A DNA stretch of 37,138 nt from Streptomyces hydrogenans (GCF_014656075.1 NZ_BNBS01000080.1:1-37138), one strand, 5' to 3'; shown: positions 7,588-15,406, counted from the first letter of the stretch. The notes: generated by a model from the sequence alone, not told the origin. Translations and numbers: made by a program.

Positions 7588-8012
7588 GTCGCGAGCATAG
7601 ATCGCGTATGGAACGGGCAAAGTAAGGGATTGACCCTCGGTCGGCTGATAGTGTTGGCCACTGGTCGGGTTTCCCGACCGTGCGTCACACGTCATCCCTC
7701 ACGAGGGACCGGCCGGAGGAGGTGGGACTGCGATGGACCGAAGTCGATCGGGCAGTACCAGCCGCTCTTCCGCCGCACCGCATCCCAGCCCGGTGCGTTC
7801 TTCCCTCCGGTGACCCCGGGTCCCTGAACCGCGGACCCCCTTCCCCGGCATCGCGTACGACGGAAGAGCATCCCCCTCTTTGCCTGTCTGAGTTGCGAAC
7901 GCCGTCCTGTGCGAACCGACGGTGCCGCCCGCTTTGTGGACGACGTCCCTTCCCGTCCTCATTCCGGGTTGCGCCACGCTCGCCGACGGCCTGTCCGTGA
8001 AGGAGCACGCCC
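7588..8012. other. 425-bp intergenic/leader region before corA
   Basis: It begins with the SUFU promoter (TATGCT at 7594-7599, minus strand). A perfect hairpin GGTCGGG-TTT-CCCGACC lies at 7663-7679. GGAGGAGGTGGG precedes a 26-codon ORF at 7733-7813, and GGGTCC/GGACCC (7818-7823 with 7833-7838) forms a hairpin just after that ORF's stop. The next 170 bp are less GC-rich and lead to the corA ribosome site. I do not recognise a known riboswitch; a magnesium-responsive leader is possible but unproven. Confidence 0.5.
7733..7813 (+). CDS. Possible 26-residue Arg/Ser-rich leader peptide before corA
   Basis: An ATG at 7733 follows GGAGGAGGT with 10 nt between, one of the strongest ribosome sites in the window. 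The frame reads MDRSRSGSTSRSS... and stops at TGA 7811-7813. It uses codons rare in this genome, such as CGA, AGT, TCT and GCA, including two CGA within the first five codons. A hairpin starts 5 bp after the stop. These traits fit a regulatory leader peptide acting on corA by ribosome stalling, but this is inference; the rare codons could equally show that the frame is not maintained. Confidence 0.35.
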   Translation: MDRSRSGSTSRSSAAPHPSPVRSSLR

Positions 8013-9140
8013 ATGTCGATGATCCGTGACCTGCGCGCCGCCGTTCGGCCCAGCCTGCGTCCGAGCCTGCGCAAGACCCCGACCACGTACACGAACTACG
8101 ACCCGACGCGCGACCACTCGGCCTCCAGCGCCATCGTCGACTGCGCGGTCTACCGCGACGGCAGCCGGGTCGACGACCGCGCCTGCCTCACCCCGCGCGG
8201 CGCCATGGCGCAGGTGCGGGAGTCCGGCGGCTTCGCGTGGATCGGGCTGCACGAGCCGACCGAGGCCGAATTCGCCGGTATCGCGGCCGAGTTCGGGCTG
8301 CACCCGCTCGCCGTCGAGGACGCCGTCCACGCCCACCAGCGGCCCAAGCTGGAGCGGTACGACGACACCCTCTTCACCGTCTTCAAGACGATCCACTACG
8401 TCGAGCACGCCGAACTCACCGCCACCAGCGAGGTGGTGGAGACCGGCGAGCTGATGTGCTTCACCGGTCCCGACTTCGTCATCACCGTCCGGCACGGCGG
8501 CCAGGGCTCGCTGCGCAACCTCCGGCACCGCCTCCAGGGCGAGCCCGAACTCCTCGCCAAGGGCCCGTCGGCGGTCCTGCACGCCCTCGCCGACCACGTC
8601 GTCGACGGCTACATCGCCGTGGCCGACGCCGTCGAACTCGACATCGACCAGCTGGAGATCGACGTCTTCTCGCCGGCCGCGAAGGGCTCGACGCGCGGCA
8701 CGGACACCGGCCGGATCTACCAGCTCAAGCGCGAGGTGCTGGAGTTCAAGCGGGCCGTCACCCCGCTGCTGCGCCCGATGCAGCTGCTCAGCGAGCGGCC
8801 CATGCGGCTGGTCGACCCCGACATCCAGAAGTACTTCCGGGACGTCGCCGACCACCTCGCCCGGGTGCAGGAGCAGGTCGTCGGCTTCGACGAGCTGCTG
8901 AACTCGATCCTCCAGGCCAATCTGGCGCAGGCGACCGTCGCGCAGAACGAGGACATGCGCAAGATCACCTCGTGGGCGGCGATCGTCGCCGTCCCCACGG
9001 CGGTCTGCGGCGTGTACGGCATGAACTTCGACCACATGCCGGAGCTGCACTGGAAGTACGGCTACCCGATGGTGCTCGGCGGCATCGCCGTCATCTGCTT
9101 CGCCATCCACCGCACCCTGAAGCGCAACGGCTGGCTCTGA
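8013..9140 (+). CDS. corA: CorA family magnesium/cobalt channel
   Basis: This 375-residue protein has the CorA design: a long cytoplasmic N-terminal alpha/beta domain, a helical stalk rich in charged residues, and two C-terminal membrane helices. The selectivity motif YGMNF (Gly-Met-Asn at 336-338) ends helix 1 and is followed by the MPEL-type periplasmic loop. Helix 2 (PMVLGGIAVICFAIHR) leads to the basic end RTLKRNGWL. CorA pentamers carry Mg2+ (and Co2+ or Ni2+) into the cell and close on Mg2+ binding to the cytoplasmic domain. AAGGAG lies 7 nt before the ATG. The long upstream region, with a possible leader ORF and hairpins, suggests post-transcriptional control. Confidence 0.95.
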   Translation: MSMIRDLRAAVRPSLRPSLRKTPTTYTNYDPTRDHSASSAIVDCAVYRDGSRVDDRACLTPRGAMAQVRESGGFAWIGLHEPTEAEFAGIAAEFGLHPLAVEDAVHAHQRPKLERYDDTLFTVFKTIHYVEHAELTATSEVVETGELMCFTGPDFVITVRHGGQGSLRNLRHRLQGEPELLAKGPSAVLHALADHVVDGYIAVADAVELDIDQLEIDVFSPAAKGSTRGTDTGRIYQLKREVLEFKRAVTPLLRPMQLLSERPMRLVDPDIQKYFRDVADHLARVQEQVVGFDELLNSILQANLAQATVAQNEDMRKITSWAAIVAVPTAVCGVYGMNFDHMPELHWKYGYPMVLGGIAVICFAIHRTLKRNGWL

Positions 9141-9152
9141 CGGGCCTCCCGC

Positions 9153-9158
9153 TAGGCT
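9153..9158 (+). promoter_or_regulatory. -10 box of a leaderless transcript
   Basis: TAGGCT ends 7 nt before the ATG at 9166. It lies in the 25-bp gap after corA, so the next gene need not depend on corA read-through. Confidence 0.5.
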
Positions 9159-9165
9159 TCGGGCC

Positions 9166-9672
9166 ATGACTGAAGAGCTGTTCCTCGTCGAGGAGGCCAC
9201 CAAGAAGTCCGGCCTCGTGTGGGTCCGGGGCACCGGTCCCGCCCGGGCGCTCTGGCACGTGTGGCACGACGGCGCCGCCCACGTGGTCGGCGACGGCCCC
9301 GGCGAGCAGCCGCTGCCCGGCCTCGCCGACGGCGCCACCGCCGAGGTCACCGTCCGCAGCAAGGACAAGGGCGGCCGGATCGTCTCCTGGACGGCGGCCG
9401 TCCGCCAGCTCACCCCGGGCACCGAGGAGTGGGACGCGGCCGTCGCCGAGCTGAAGGGCAAGCGGCTCAACGCGCCCGACGGCGAGGCCATGCCCGGGCG
9501 CTGGGCGCGCGAGTGCCGCGTCCTGCGCCTCGACCCGCGCGCCGCCACCACGGACCTCCCGGACGGCTCCCTCGCCGCCGTCCCCCTCCCCTCCGCCGCG
9601 ACCACCCGCCACCCGGTCCCGGCCGCCCTCCCGAAGCTCCTCTTCGGCAGGAAGCGCAAGCGCCGGGGCTAG
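9166..9672 (+). CDS. Conserved hypothetical protein, 168 residues
   Basis: A soluble protein beginning MTEELFLVEEATKKSGLVWV. The central segment ALWHVWHDGAAHVV followed by short beta-strand-like stretches (ATAEVTVRSKDKGG, WTAAVRQL) recalls the split-barrel fold of pyridoxamine-phosphate-oxidase-like proteins, but I see no convincing flavin motif. The C-terminus ends in a basic cluster FGRKRKRRG, which could touch nucleic acid or membrane. The ATG at 9166 is supported by a -10 box 7 nt upstream and absence of a ribosome site. It follows corA by 25 bp and converges with the SnoaL-like pseudogene. No function is assigned. Confidence 0.75.
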   Translation: MTEELFLVEEATKKSGLVWVRGTGPARALWHVWHDGAAHVVGDGPGEQPLPGLADGATAEVTVRSKDKGGRIVSWTAAVRQLTPGTEEWDAAVAELKGKRLNAPDGEAMPGRWARECRVLRLDPRAATTDLPDGSLAAVPLPSAATTRHPVPAALPKLLFGRKRKRRG

Positions 9673-9686
9673 GGCGACGCCGATCG

Positions 9687-10105
9687 TCAGGAGCCCTGGT
9701 CGGGCAGTCCGCCCGGGCGGAGGCCGAAGGGGTTGTCGACGGCGTACCGCCAGCGGCCGTCCGGCCCCGGCGCGCCACGTCGGTGGCGGTGCCCTCGACC
9801 CGGACGGGCCGTCCGGCGCGGTCGGTGCCCTCGATGATCCAGTCCACCAGGAGCAGCGCCAGGTCGCCGGTGGCGTACACCTGCCGGGGCCGGACCGCGA
9901 TCGGCACGCCCAGGGCCTGGAGCCGGGCGTTGGCCGCGTGGAGCGCGGCGCCGGAGAGCGCGGTGCCCTCCGGCCCGGCGGCCAGGACGGCGGTCTCCTC
10001 GTAGACCTCGGCGAGGGCCGCCGGGTCGCCGCCGTTGAAGCGCGCCGCGAAGACCGCGGGGACGTCCTCGGGCCGGGTGGCCAGTTCACATGGGGTCGCG
10101 GGCAT
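9687..10105 (-). pseudogene. SnoaL/NTF2-like protein gene with a single-base frameshift
   Basis: The N-terminal 110 or so residues (MPATPCELATRPEDVPA..., then QVYATGDLALLLVDWIIEG) form the typical NTF2-like cone-fold pattern of polyketide-cyclase/DUF4440 proteins. After ATDVARR the frame breaks. The usual family ending, PDGRWRYAVDNPFG, is intact in another frame and ends with TGA at 9687-9689. Adding one base in the G4 run at 9765-9768 (minus-strand G) restores a 139-residue protein of normal length. This is therefore either a very recent pseudogene or a homopolymer sequencing error. The gene is divergent from an HxlR regulator 62 bp away, which may control it. GGAAGGA lies 13 nt before the ATG. 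Confidence 0.8.
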
Positions 10106-10167
10106 GGCGGACGGTCGTCCTTCCGTACGGGGAGAATCGGACGCCCGACACGTTAGGAGGCGGCCTC

Positions 10168-10536
10168 GTGACTCACCGAACGGTTGGCCACCCGCCGGGG
10201 CTCCCGGACGGCGATCCCCGCGCCCGCGTCGACGCGCCCGCCCCGGACTGCCCGGTGGAGATCGCGCTGGCGGCCCTGCGCGGCCGCTGGACGACGCTGG
10301 TCGTGCGCGAACTGCTGGGCGGCGACCGCTCCTACAGCGAGCTGCGCGAGGCGCTGCCGAGGCTCTCGGAGAAGGTCCTGTCGGAGCGGCTGGCGCAGCT
10401 CGCCGGGGCGGGGGTGGTGACCCGGGAGCGGCGGCCCGGCTGGCCGGCGACGGTGCGGTACGGGCTCACGCCGCGCGGGCGGCGGCTGGGGCCGGTGCTC
10501 CAGGCCCTGTGGGACTGGGGCGCGCAGGACGGCTGA
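10168..10536 (+). CDS. HxlR family winged-helix transcriptional regulator
   Basis: This 122-residue protein matches HxlR (PF01638): CPVEIALAALRGRWT at the start of the domain, RSYSELREALPRLSEKVLSERL as the helix-turn-helix, then VRYGLTPRGRRL in the wing and the final helix. Cys28, at the beginning of the domain, corresponds to the thiol that senses oxidants or electrophiles in YodB/HypR-type members, so a redox input is possible. GTG 10168 is chosen because AGGAGG lies 7 nt upstream. It is divergent from the SnoaL-like gene, and HxlR proteins often repress their divergent neighbour. The palindrome CCGTACGG at 10124-10131 is a candidate site. Confidence 0.88.
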   Translation: MTHRTVGHPPGLPDGDPRARVDAPAPDCPVEIALAALRGRWTTLVVRELLGGDRSYSELREALPRLSEKVLSERLAQLAGAGVVTRERRPGWPATVRYGLTPRGRRLGPVLQALWDWGAQDG

Positions 10537-10544
10537 GCGCCGGT

Positions 10545-11351
10545 TCAGGTCCGGGGCAGCTGGCGGCCGTAGTCGAGGGTCTCCTCGCGTTCCGGTTCGG
10601 CCAGCGGGAAGTCCTTGTCCCACTCGGAGAGCACGACGAGGCCCGCTCCGCCGCCGCGGGCGAACTGGAGCGGGTAGGGAGAGCCCTCCAGGGCCACGTC
10701 GAGGGTGCCGCCCTCGCCGCCCTCGCCGCCCTTCACCTTCACCGTGCGGACGCCGCCGATCTGGTCCCGGTCGCCCTTGACGACGTCGCCGTGCAGTCCG
10801 ATCAGGCCGCGCAGCAGCTGGTCCATCTCGGTGAAGCCGCGCAGCTGCTTGTAGGAGGGGTCGTCGGCGGGCACCTTGACGTACATGTCGTCCAGCTTGT
10901 CGGCGGCCTCCGTGTCGGCCTCGCTGGGCTCGCCGTCGCCCTCCTCCTCGTGCGCCCAGAAGCCGGCGTCGGCCTTGAGGTAGAGGGCGTCGTTGATCCG
11001 CAGCAGCTCGAAGGTGCTGTTCTTCGTGGTCACCGAGCCGGTGGCGCCGTTCTGCTTCAGCCGCATGTTCAGCTTGAAGGTGCCGCCCTTGCTGACGAGG
11101 GTGCCGGCCAGCCGGACCGCCTTCGCCGCGTCCGCGGCCGTGCGGGCCTCCTTCTCGATCTCCGGCGCCGACAGCTTCCCGACGCCGTTGGTCCCCTCGT
11201 CCGGGTCGGCCCCGCAGGCCGTCAGACCGACCGTCAGCCCCGCGCACAGCACCAGTGGCACGGCCGCCCTGCGCAGGCGGCCCGCGGGCGCCTTGGGGGC
11301 GCGCGCCGGCGGTACGGACGGGATACGCGATGACGGGGTGCGGACGGTCAC
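10545..11351 (-). CDS. Secreted lipoprotein, LppX/LprG-like
   Basis: This 268-residue protein has a lipoprotein signal: basic n-region, hydrophobic AAVPLVLCAGLTVG, and lipobox LTAC with Cys46 as the acylated residue, followed by GADPDEG. The mature domain contains repeated antiparallel-strand patterns (GTFKLNMRLKQNG, GSVTTKNSTFELLR) and a C-terminal PYPLQFARGG like the LppX_LprAFG fold, which carries lipids in mycobacteria. The role here is inferred. GTG 11351 is used because GAGAGG lies 8 nt upstream; longer frames add Pro/Arg-rich sequence in front of the signal. It converges with the HxlR gene 8 bp apart. Confidence 0.82.
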   Translation of the reverse strand: MTVRTPSSRIPSVPPARAPKAPAGRLRRAAVPLVLCAGLTVGLTACGADPDEGTNGVGKLSAPEIEKEARTAADAAKAVRLAGTLVSKGGTFKLNMRLKQNGATGSVTTKNSTFELLRINDALYLKADAGFWAHEEEGDGEPSEADTEAADKLDDMYVKVPADDPSYKQLRGFTEMDQLLRGLIGLHGDVVKGDRDQIGGVRTVKVKGGEGGEGGTLDVALEGSPYPLQFARGGGAGLVVLSEWDKDFPLAEPEREETLDYGRQLPRT

Positions 11352-11647
11352 CTGCGCTGCCTCTCGTTCTACGGTGGGGGGTATGAGCGGCCCGGGCCGT
11401 GGGCACGGCGCGGGAGTCGCCGGGGCCGGCCCGGCGGGCCGGAGGGTGCCGGTGGGGACGGCAGTCCGCAGCGTACCCGGGCGGGCTCGGCGTCCTCGCG
11501 GCAGCCGGACGGCGGCGCTGCCGGAGCGGGGCGGATCACCTCGGGCTAGCCTGAACCATGCGAAGCCCGGCACGGGCCCGCACAGGCCGCGAAGCCCCCG
11601 GGGCGGCGCGGCGACCCGGACGGTGCGGCACCGAGGAGGCGCGAGGC

Positions 11648-12916
11648 ATGGCGGCAGGCGCCCCCCGGATCTTCGTCTCCCACCTCGCCGGCACGGCCGT
11701 CTTCGACCCCGTGGGCGATCAGGTGGGCCGCGTCAGCGACCTGGTGGCGATGCTCCGCGTCGGCCGCCGGCCGCCCCGGCTGCTCGGCATGGTCGTCGAG
11801 GTGCTGAGCCGGCGGCGGGTCTTCGTGCCGATGACCCGCATCACCGGCGTCGAGTCCGGTCAGGTGATCACCACCGGCGTGGTCAACATGCGGCGCTTCG
11901 AGCAGCGGCCGACCGAGCGGCTCGTCCTCGGCGAGCTCCTGGACCGGCGGGTGACGCTGGTGGAGACCGGCGAGGAGGTCACCGTCCTCGACATCGCCAT
12001 CCAGCAGCTGCCGGCCCGTCGCGACTGGGAGATCGACCGGGTCTTCGTCCGCCGGGGCAAGGGCGGGGCGCTGCGGCGCAAGGGGGAGACGCTGACGGTC
12101 GAGTGGTCGGCGGTCACCGGCTTCTCCCTGGAGGAGCACGGGCAGGGCGCCGAGAACCTGGTCGCCACCTTCGAGAAGCTGCGCCCCGCGGACCTCGCCA
12201 ACGCCCTGCACCACCTCTCCCCCAAGCGGCGGGCCGAGGTCGCCGCCGCCCTCGACGACGACCGGCTCGCCGACGTCCTGGAGGAGCTGCCGGAGGACGA
12301 CCAGGTGGAGATCCTGGGCAAGCTGAAGGAGGAGCGGGCCGCCGACGTCCTGGAGGCGATGGACCCGGACGACGCCGCCGACCTCCTGAACGAGCTGCCG
12401 GAGGACGAGAAGGAACGGTTGCTCACGCTGATGCAGCCGGACGAGGCGGCCGACGTGCGCCGGCTGATGTCGTACGAGGAGCGGACGGCGGGCGGTCTGA
12501 TGACGACCGAGCCGATCGTGCTGCGGCCGGACGCCACGGTGGCCGACGCGCTCGCCCGGGTCCGCCAGCAGGACCTGTCGCCGGCGCTGGCCGCGCAGGT
12601 GTACGTGTGCCGGCCGCCGGACGAGACGCCGACCGGCAAGTACCTGGGCACGGTGCACTTCCAGCGGCTGCTGCGGGACCCGCCGTTCACGCTGGTCAGC
12701 TCGCTGGTCGACAGCGATCTGCCGCCGCTCGGCCCGGACACCGCGCTGCCGGCCGTGACCAGCTACTTCGCCGCGTACAACCTGGTGGCGGCGCCGGTGG
12801 TGGACGAGAGCGGTTCGCTGCTCGGCGCGGTCACCGTCGACGACGTGCTCGACCACCTGCTGCCGGAGGACTGGCGGGAGACGGAGTTCCACGAGGAGGG
12901 GGTGAGCGGTGGCTGA
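11648..12916 (+). CDS. PRC-barrel / MgtE N-domain / CBS-pair protein without transport domain
   Basis: This 422-residue protein starts with PRC-barrel-like repeats (RIFVSHLAGTAVFDPVGDQV, about 8-70, and a second copy about 95-170). An MgtE intracellular N-domain follows, with repeated ADVLEELPEDD-type helices (about 185-285), then a tandem CBS pair (MTTEPIVLRPDATVADAL and the VDESGSLLGAVTVDDVL segment, about 290-410). These are the Mg2+-sensing parts of MgtE, but the five-helix channel domain is absent, so it may regulate rather than transport. ATG 11648 has GGAGG 8 nt upstream; ATG 11558, 5 nt after TAGCCT, is an alternative leaderless start adding 30 Arg/Ala-rich residues. It overlaps the DUF1003 gene by 8 bp, implying translational coupling. 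Confidence 0.88.
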   Translation: MAAGAPRIFVSHLAGTAVFDPVGDQVGRVSDLVAMLRVGRRPPRLLGMVVEVLSRRRVFVPMTRITGVESGQVITTGVVNMRRFEQRPTERLVLGELLDRRVTLVETGEEVTVLDIAIQQLPARRDWEIDRVFVRRGKGGALRRKGETLTVEWSAVTGFSLEEHGQGAENLVATFEKLRPADLANALHHLSPKRRAEVAAALDDDRLADVLEELPEDDQVEILGKLKEERAADVLEAMDPDDAADLLNELPEDEKERLLTLMQPDEAADVRRLMSYEERTAGGLMTTEPIVLRPDATVADALARVRQQDLSPALAAQVYVCRPPDETPTGKYLGTVHFQRLLRDPPFTLVSSLVDSDLPPLGPDTALPAVTSYFAAYNLVAAPVVDESGSLLGAVTVDDVLDHLLPEDWRETEFHEEGVSGG

Positions 12917-13478
12917 CCGGGAGCGGGACCGCGAGCGGGAGCGGGAGCGGTCGGTGCCCCGGATCCGGCTCGACCTGCCGAGCGAGCGGCGGTACCGGCT
13001 GCTGCCGGAGTACGACCCGGAGGCGTTCGGGCGGCTCTCGGAGCGGATCGCCCGCTTCCTGGGGACGGGCCGCTTCCTGGTCTGGATGACGCTGACGGTC
13101 GTCGTCTGGATCGGGTGGAACGTCTTCGCCCCGGCGTCGCTGAGGTTCGACGAGTACCCCTTCATCTTCCTGACGCTGGCGCTGTCCCTCCAGGCGTCGT
13201 ACGCGGCGCCGCTGATCCTGCTGGCGCAGAACCGGCAGGACGACCGGGACCGGGTCAACCTGGAGCAGGACCGCAAGCAGAACGAGCGCTCGATCGCCGA
13301 CACGGAGTACCTGACCAGGGAGATCGCGGCGCTCCGGATGGGTCTCGGCGAGGTCGCCACCCGTGACTGGATCCGCTCCGAACTCCAGGACCTGGTGAAG
13401 GAAGTGGAGGAGCGCGGACGGGAGCGCGATCTATTCCCGCCGGACGGCGAGCGGCGGAGTGACGTACCCGACCGTTGA
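12909..13478 (+). CDS. DUF1003 membrane protein
   Basis: This 189-residue protein has a charged Asp/Arg/Glu-rich N-terminus, two membrane helices (RFLVWMTLTVVVWIGWNVF and the FIFLTLALSLQASYAAPLIL segment) and, right after helix 2, the family signature LAQNRQDDRDR of DUF1003 (PF06210). A coiled-coil-like cytoplasmic tail follows, with several acidic and basic heptads. The molecular role of DUF1003 is not known to me. The GTG start lies inside the end of the MgtE_N/CBS gene (8-bp overlap), so the two products are probably made in fixed ratio and may act together at the membrane. The Mrp gene starts 44 bp downstream with its own promoter. Confidence 0.88.
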   Translation: MADRERDRERERERSVPRIRLDLPSERRYRLLPEYDPEAFGRLSERIARFLGTGRFLVWMTLTVVVWIGWNVFAPASLRFDEYPFIFLTLALSLQASYAAPLILLAQNRQDDRDRVNLEQDRKQNERSIADTEYLTREIAALRMGLGEVATRDWIRSELQDLVKEVEERGRERDLFPPDGERRSDVPDR

Positions 13479-13509
13479 CGGCCCTTTCATGACGACGTGG
13501 TCGTCGCCG

Positions 13510-13515
13510 TACCAT
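13510..13515 (+). promoter_or_regulatory. -10 box of leaderless mrp transcript
   Basis: TACCAT ends 7 nt before the mrp ATG at 13523 and no ribosome site is visible between them. Confidence 0.5.
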
Positions 13516-13522
13516 CAGACCT

Positions 13523-14656
13523 ATGGCTACGGAAGACGCGGTGCTCGAAGCACTGGCGACGGTGAACGACCCCGAGATCAATCGTCCGATCACGGAACTC
13601 GGCATGGTCAAGTCGGTGGAGATCGGACCGGACGGCAAGGTCGCGGTGACGGTCTACCTGACGGTCTCCGGCTGCCCGATGCGCGACACCATCACGCAAC
13701 GCGTCACCGAGGCCGTCGCGGGCGTCGAGGGCGTCACGGGTGTCGAGGTGACGCTGGACGTGATGAGCGACGAGCAGCGCAAGGAGCTGGCGACGGCGCT
13801 GCGCGGCACCACCGCCGAGCGCGAGGTGCCCTTCGCGAAGCCGGGCTCGCTGACCCGGGTGTACGCGGTCGCCTCCGGCAAGGGCGGCGTCGGCAAGTCC
13901 TCGGTGACCGTGAACCTGGCCGCCGCGATGGCCGCCGACGGTCTGAAGGTCGGTGTCGTCGACGCGGACATCTACGGCCACAGCGTGCCCCGCATGCTGG
14001 GCGCGGACGGGCGTCCGACCCAGGTCGAGAACATGATCATGCCGCCGTCGGCGAACGGCGTGAAGGTCATCTCGATCGGCATGTTCACCCCGGGCAACGC
14101 GCCGGTGGTGTGGCGCGGCCCGATGCTGCACCGCGCCCTCCAGCAGTTCCTGGCGGACGTGTACTGGGGCGACCTGGACGTCCTGCTGCTCGACCTGCCC
14201 CCGGGCACCGGCGACATCGCGATCTCCGTCGCGCAGCTGGTGCCGAACGCGGAGATCCTCGTCGTGACGACGCCCCAGCAGGCGGCGGCCGAGGTCGCCG
14301 AGCGGGCCGGTTCGATCGCGGTGCAGACCCACCAGAAGATCGTCGGCGTGGTCGAGAACATGTCGGGCCTGCCCTGCCCGCACTGCGACGAGATGGTGGA
14401 CGTGTTCGGCACCGGCGGCGGCCAGCTGGTCGCGGACGGCCTGTCCCGCACCACGGGCACCACGGTCCCGGTGCTCGGCTCCATCCCGATCGACGTGCGC
14501 CTGCGCGAGGGCGGCGACAGCGGCAAGCCGGTCGTCCTCGAAGCCCCCGACTCCCCCGCCGGCGCGGCCCTGCGCGCCATCGCGGGCAAGCTCGGCGGCC
14601 GCCAGCGCGGCCTGTCGGGCCTGAGCCTCGGCATCACCCCGCGCAACAAGTTCTGA
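13523..14656 (+). CDS. mrp: Mrp/ApbC family Fe-S cluster carrier ATPase
   Basis: This 377-residue protein has an N-terminal MIP18/DUF59 domain (about 3-85, with CPMRDT at 51-56) fused to a P-loop NTPase of the Mrp/NBP35 family. The deviant Walker A is GKGGVGKSS at 119-127, followed by DADIYGHS. The conserved CPHC pair (Cys285, Cys288) in NMSGLPCPHC bridges a labile 4Fe-4S cluster between two subunits. Such proteins carry assembled clusters to apo-enzymes in the cytoplasm, and the MIP18 fusion is the usual bacterial form. The ATG is 7 nt after a -10 box, so the mRNA is probably leaderless. A perfect 21-bp terminator follows the stop. Confidence 0.95.
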   Translation: MATEDAVLEALATVNDPEINRPITELGMVKSVEIGPDGKVAVTVYLTVSGCPMRDTITQRVTEAVAGVEGVTGVEVTLDVMSDEQRKELATALRGTTAEREVPFAKPGSLTRVYAVASGKGGVGKSSVTVNLAAAMAADGLKVGVVDADIYGHSVPRMLGADGRPTQVENMIMPPSANGVKVISIGMFTPGNAPVVWRGPMLHRALQQFLADVYWGDLDVLLLDLPPGTGDIAISVAQLVPNAEILVVTTPQQAAAEVAERAGSIAVQTHQKIVGVVENMSGLPCPHCDEMVDVFGTGGGQLVADGLSRTTGTTVPVLGSIPIDVRLREGGDSGKPVVLEAPDSPAGAALRAIAGKLGGRQRGLSGLSLGITPRNKF

Positions 14657-14664
14657 GCGACCCC

Positions 14665-14711
14665 GGGTACGAGTGAGGGCGCCCCGCTCCGGGGCGCCCT
14701 CACTCGTACCC
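14665..14711. terminator. Perfect 21-bp bidirectional terminator
   Basis: Arms 14665-14685 and 14691-14711 pair perfectly around a 5-nt loop. The hairpin separates mrp from the convergent unknown gene that ends at 14716. Confidence 0.92.
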
Positions 14712-14715
14712 TGAC

Positions 14716-15318
14716 TCAGGCGTACGGCCCGAGGTCCTTGATCTGCGCGAAGCCCAGCCCGTAGGCGCTCATGCCGCGCCCGTACGCCCCGATGTGGACG
14801 TCCCCGGTGGAGCCGGCGAGCACCCAGCCGAACTCGGACTCGCGGTAGTGGAAGGGCACCGGCACCCCGTCGACGGGCAGCGACAGCGCGGTCCACGCGG
14901 GCCCGTCGAGGTCGTCCGCCAGCTCGAAGGCGGTCTCGGTCTGCTGGTCCAGCCAGTGGTCCCGCAGCCCGTGGTCGAGCGAGGCGGGCCAGGTGTGGGC
15001 CAGGAGCCCGGAGCCGGCCAGCCAGGCGGCGGAGGAGACGGTGGTGGCGTCGAGGACGCCGGTGCCGTCGCCGGTGCGCCGCACGGGGTTCGCGGCGACC
15101 GTCACGACGACGGCGAAGCGCTCCTTCTCCGTGCCGGCGGTCTCGGACTTTATCGACGGCTCGTCACCGTGGCCCACCGAGCCGTGCTGGACGGTCCCGT
15201 CCGCCGCCGTGCCGATCTGCATCAGCCGGCGGGGGCCGGTGAACGCCTCGTCGAGCCCGTACCAGGCGAAGGGCGCGCGCAGAAAGCCCTCGGCTTCCAC
15301 CCGACTCGTCGTCTTCAT
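14716..15318 (-). CDS. Conserved hypothetical protein, 200 residues
   Basis: The protein starts MKTTSRVEAEGFLRAPFAWYG, with GAGGAGG 8 nt before the ATG. It is soluble, without signal peptide or membrane segment, and rich in Gly/Ala/Trp. Segments such as VPVPFHYRESEFGWVLAGST and DVHIGAYGRGMSAYGLGFA at the C-terminus look like a beta-rich fold. I recognise it only as a recurring Streptomyces hypothetical protein. Its leader, beginning near 15370, contains a 28-nt hairpin repeat that can fold in two ways, between a -10 box (TATCCT, 15377-15382) and the ribosome site, so its expression may be set at the RNA level. It lies downstream of tatB, 88 bp away on the same strand. Confidence 0.75.
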   Translation of the reverse strand: MKTTSRVEAEGFLRAPFAWYGLDEAFTGPRRLMQIGTAADGTVQHGSVGHGDEPSIKSETAGTEKERFAVVVTVAANPVRRTGDGTGVLDATTVSSAAWLAGSGLLAHTWPASLDHGLRDHWLDQQTETAFELADDLDGPAWTALSLPVDGVPVPFHYRESEFGWVLAGSTGDVHIGAYGRGMSAYGLGFAQIKDLGPYA

Positions 15319-15339
15319 CTCGGCCGCCTCCTCGTTCCT

Positions 15340-15367
15340 CCCCCAGACTCCGTCCGGGGGTACCCCC
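15340..15367 (-). repeat. Interspersed hairpin repeat in a 5' leader, two exclusive foldings
   Basis: Read on the minus strand it begins GGGGGTACCCCCGGAC and ends GGAGTCTGGGGG. The CCCCC block can pair with the GGGGG before it or, as a 9-bp stem CCCCCGGAC/GTCTGGGGG, with the GGGGG after it. I recall this sequence as frequent in Streptomyces genomes. It lies between a -10 box and the ribosome site of the downstream gene. Confidence 0.6.
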
Positions 15368-15376
15368 AACTCAAGG

Positions 15377-15382
15377 AGGATA
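15377..15382 (-). promoter_or_regulatory. -10 box upstream of the hairpin-repeat leader
   Basis: TATCCT on the minus strand predicts transcription from about 15370. The mRNA would then start just before the hairpin repeat and have a leader of roughly 52 nt. No convincing -35 box is seen. Confidence 0.4.
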
Positions 15383-15406
15383 GCGACCGGTCGGTGACCG
15401 CCCGTG

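Noticed and set aside
7680..8000. A 106-residue frame before corA
   Set aside because: Codon use and composition are unlike real genes here; the region reads better as a leader, with only the 26-codon frame having a strong ribosome site.
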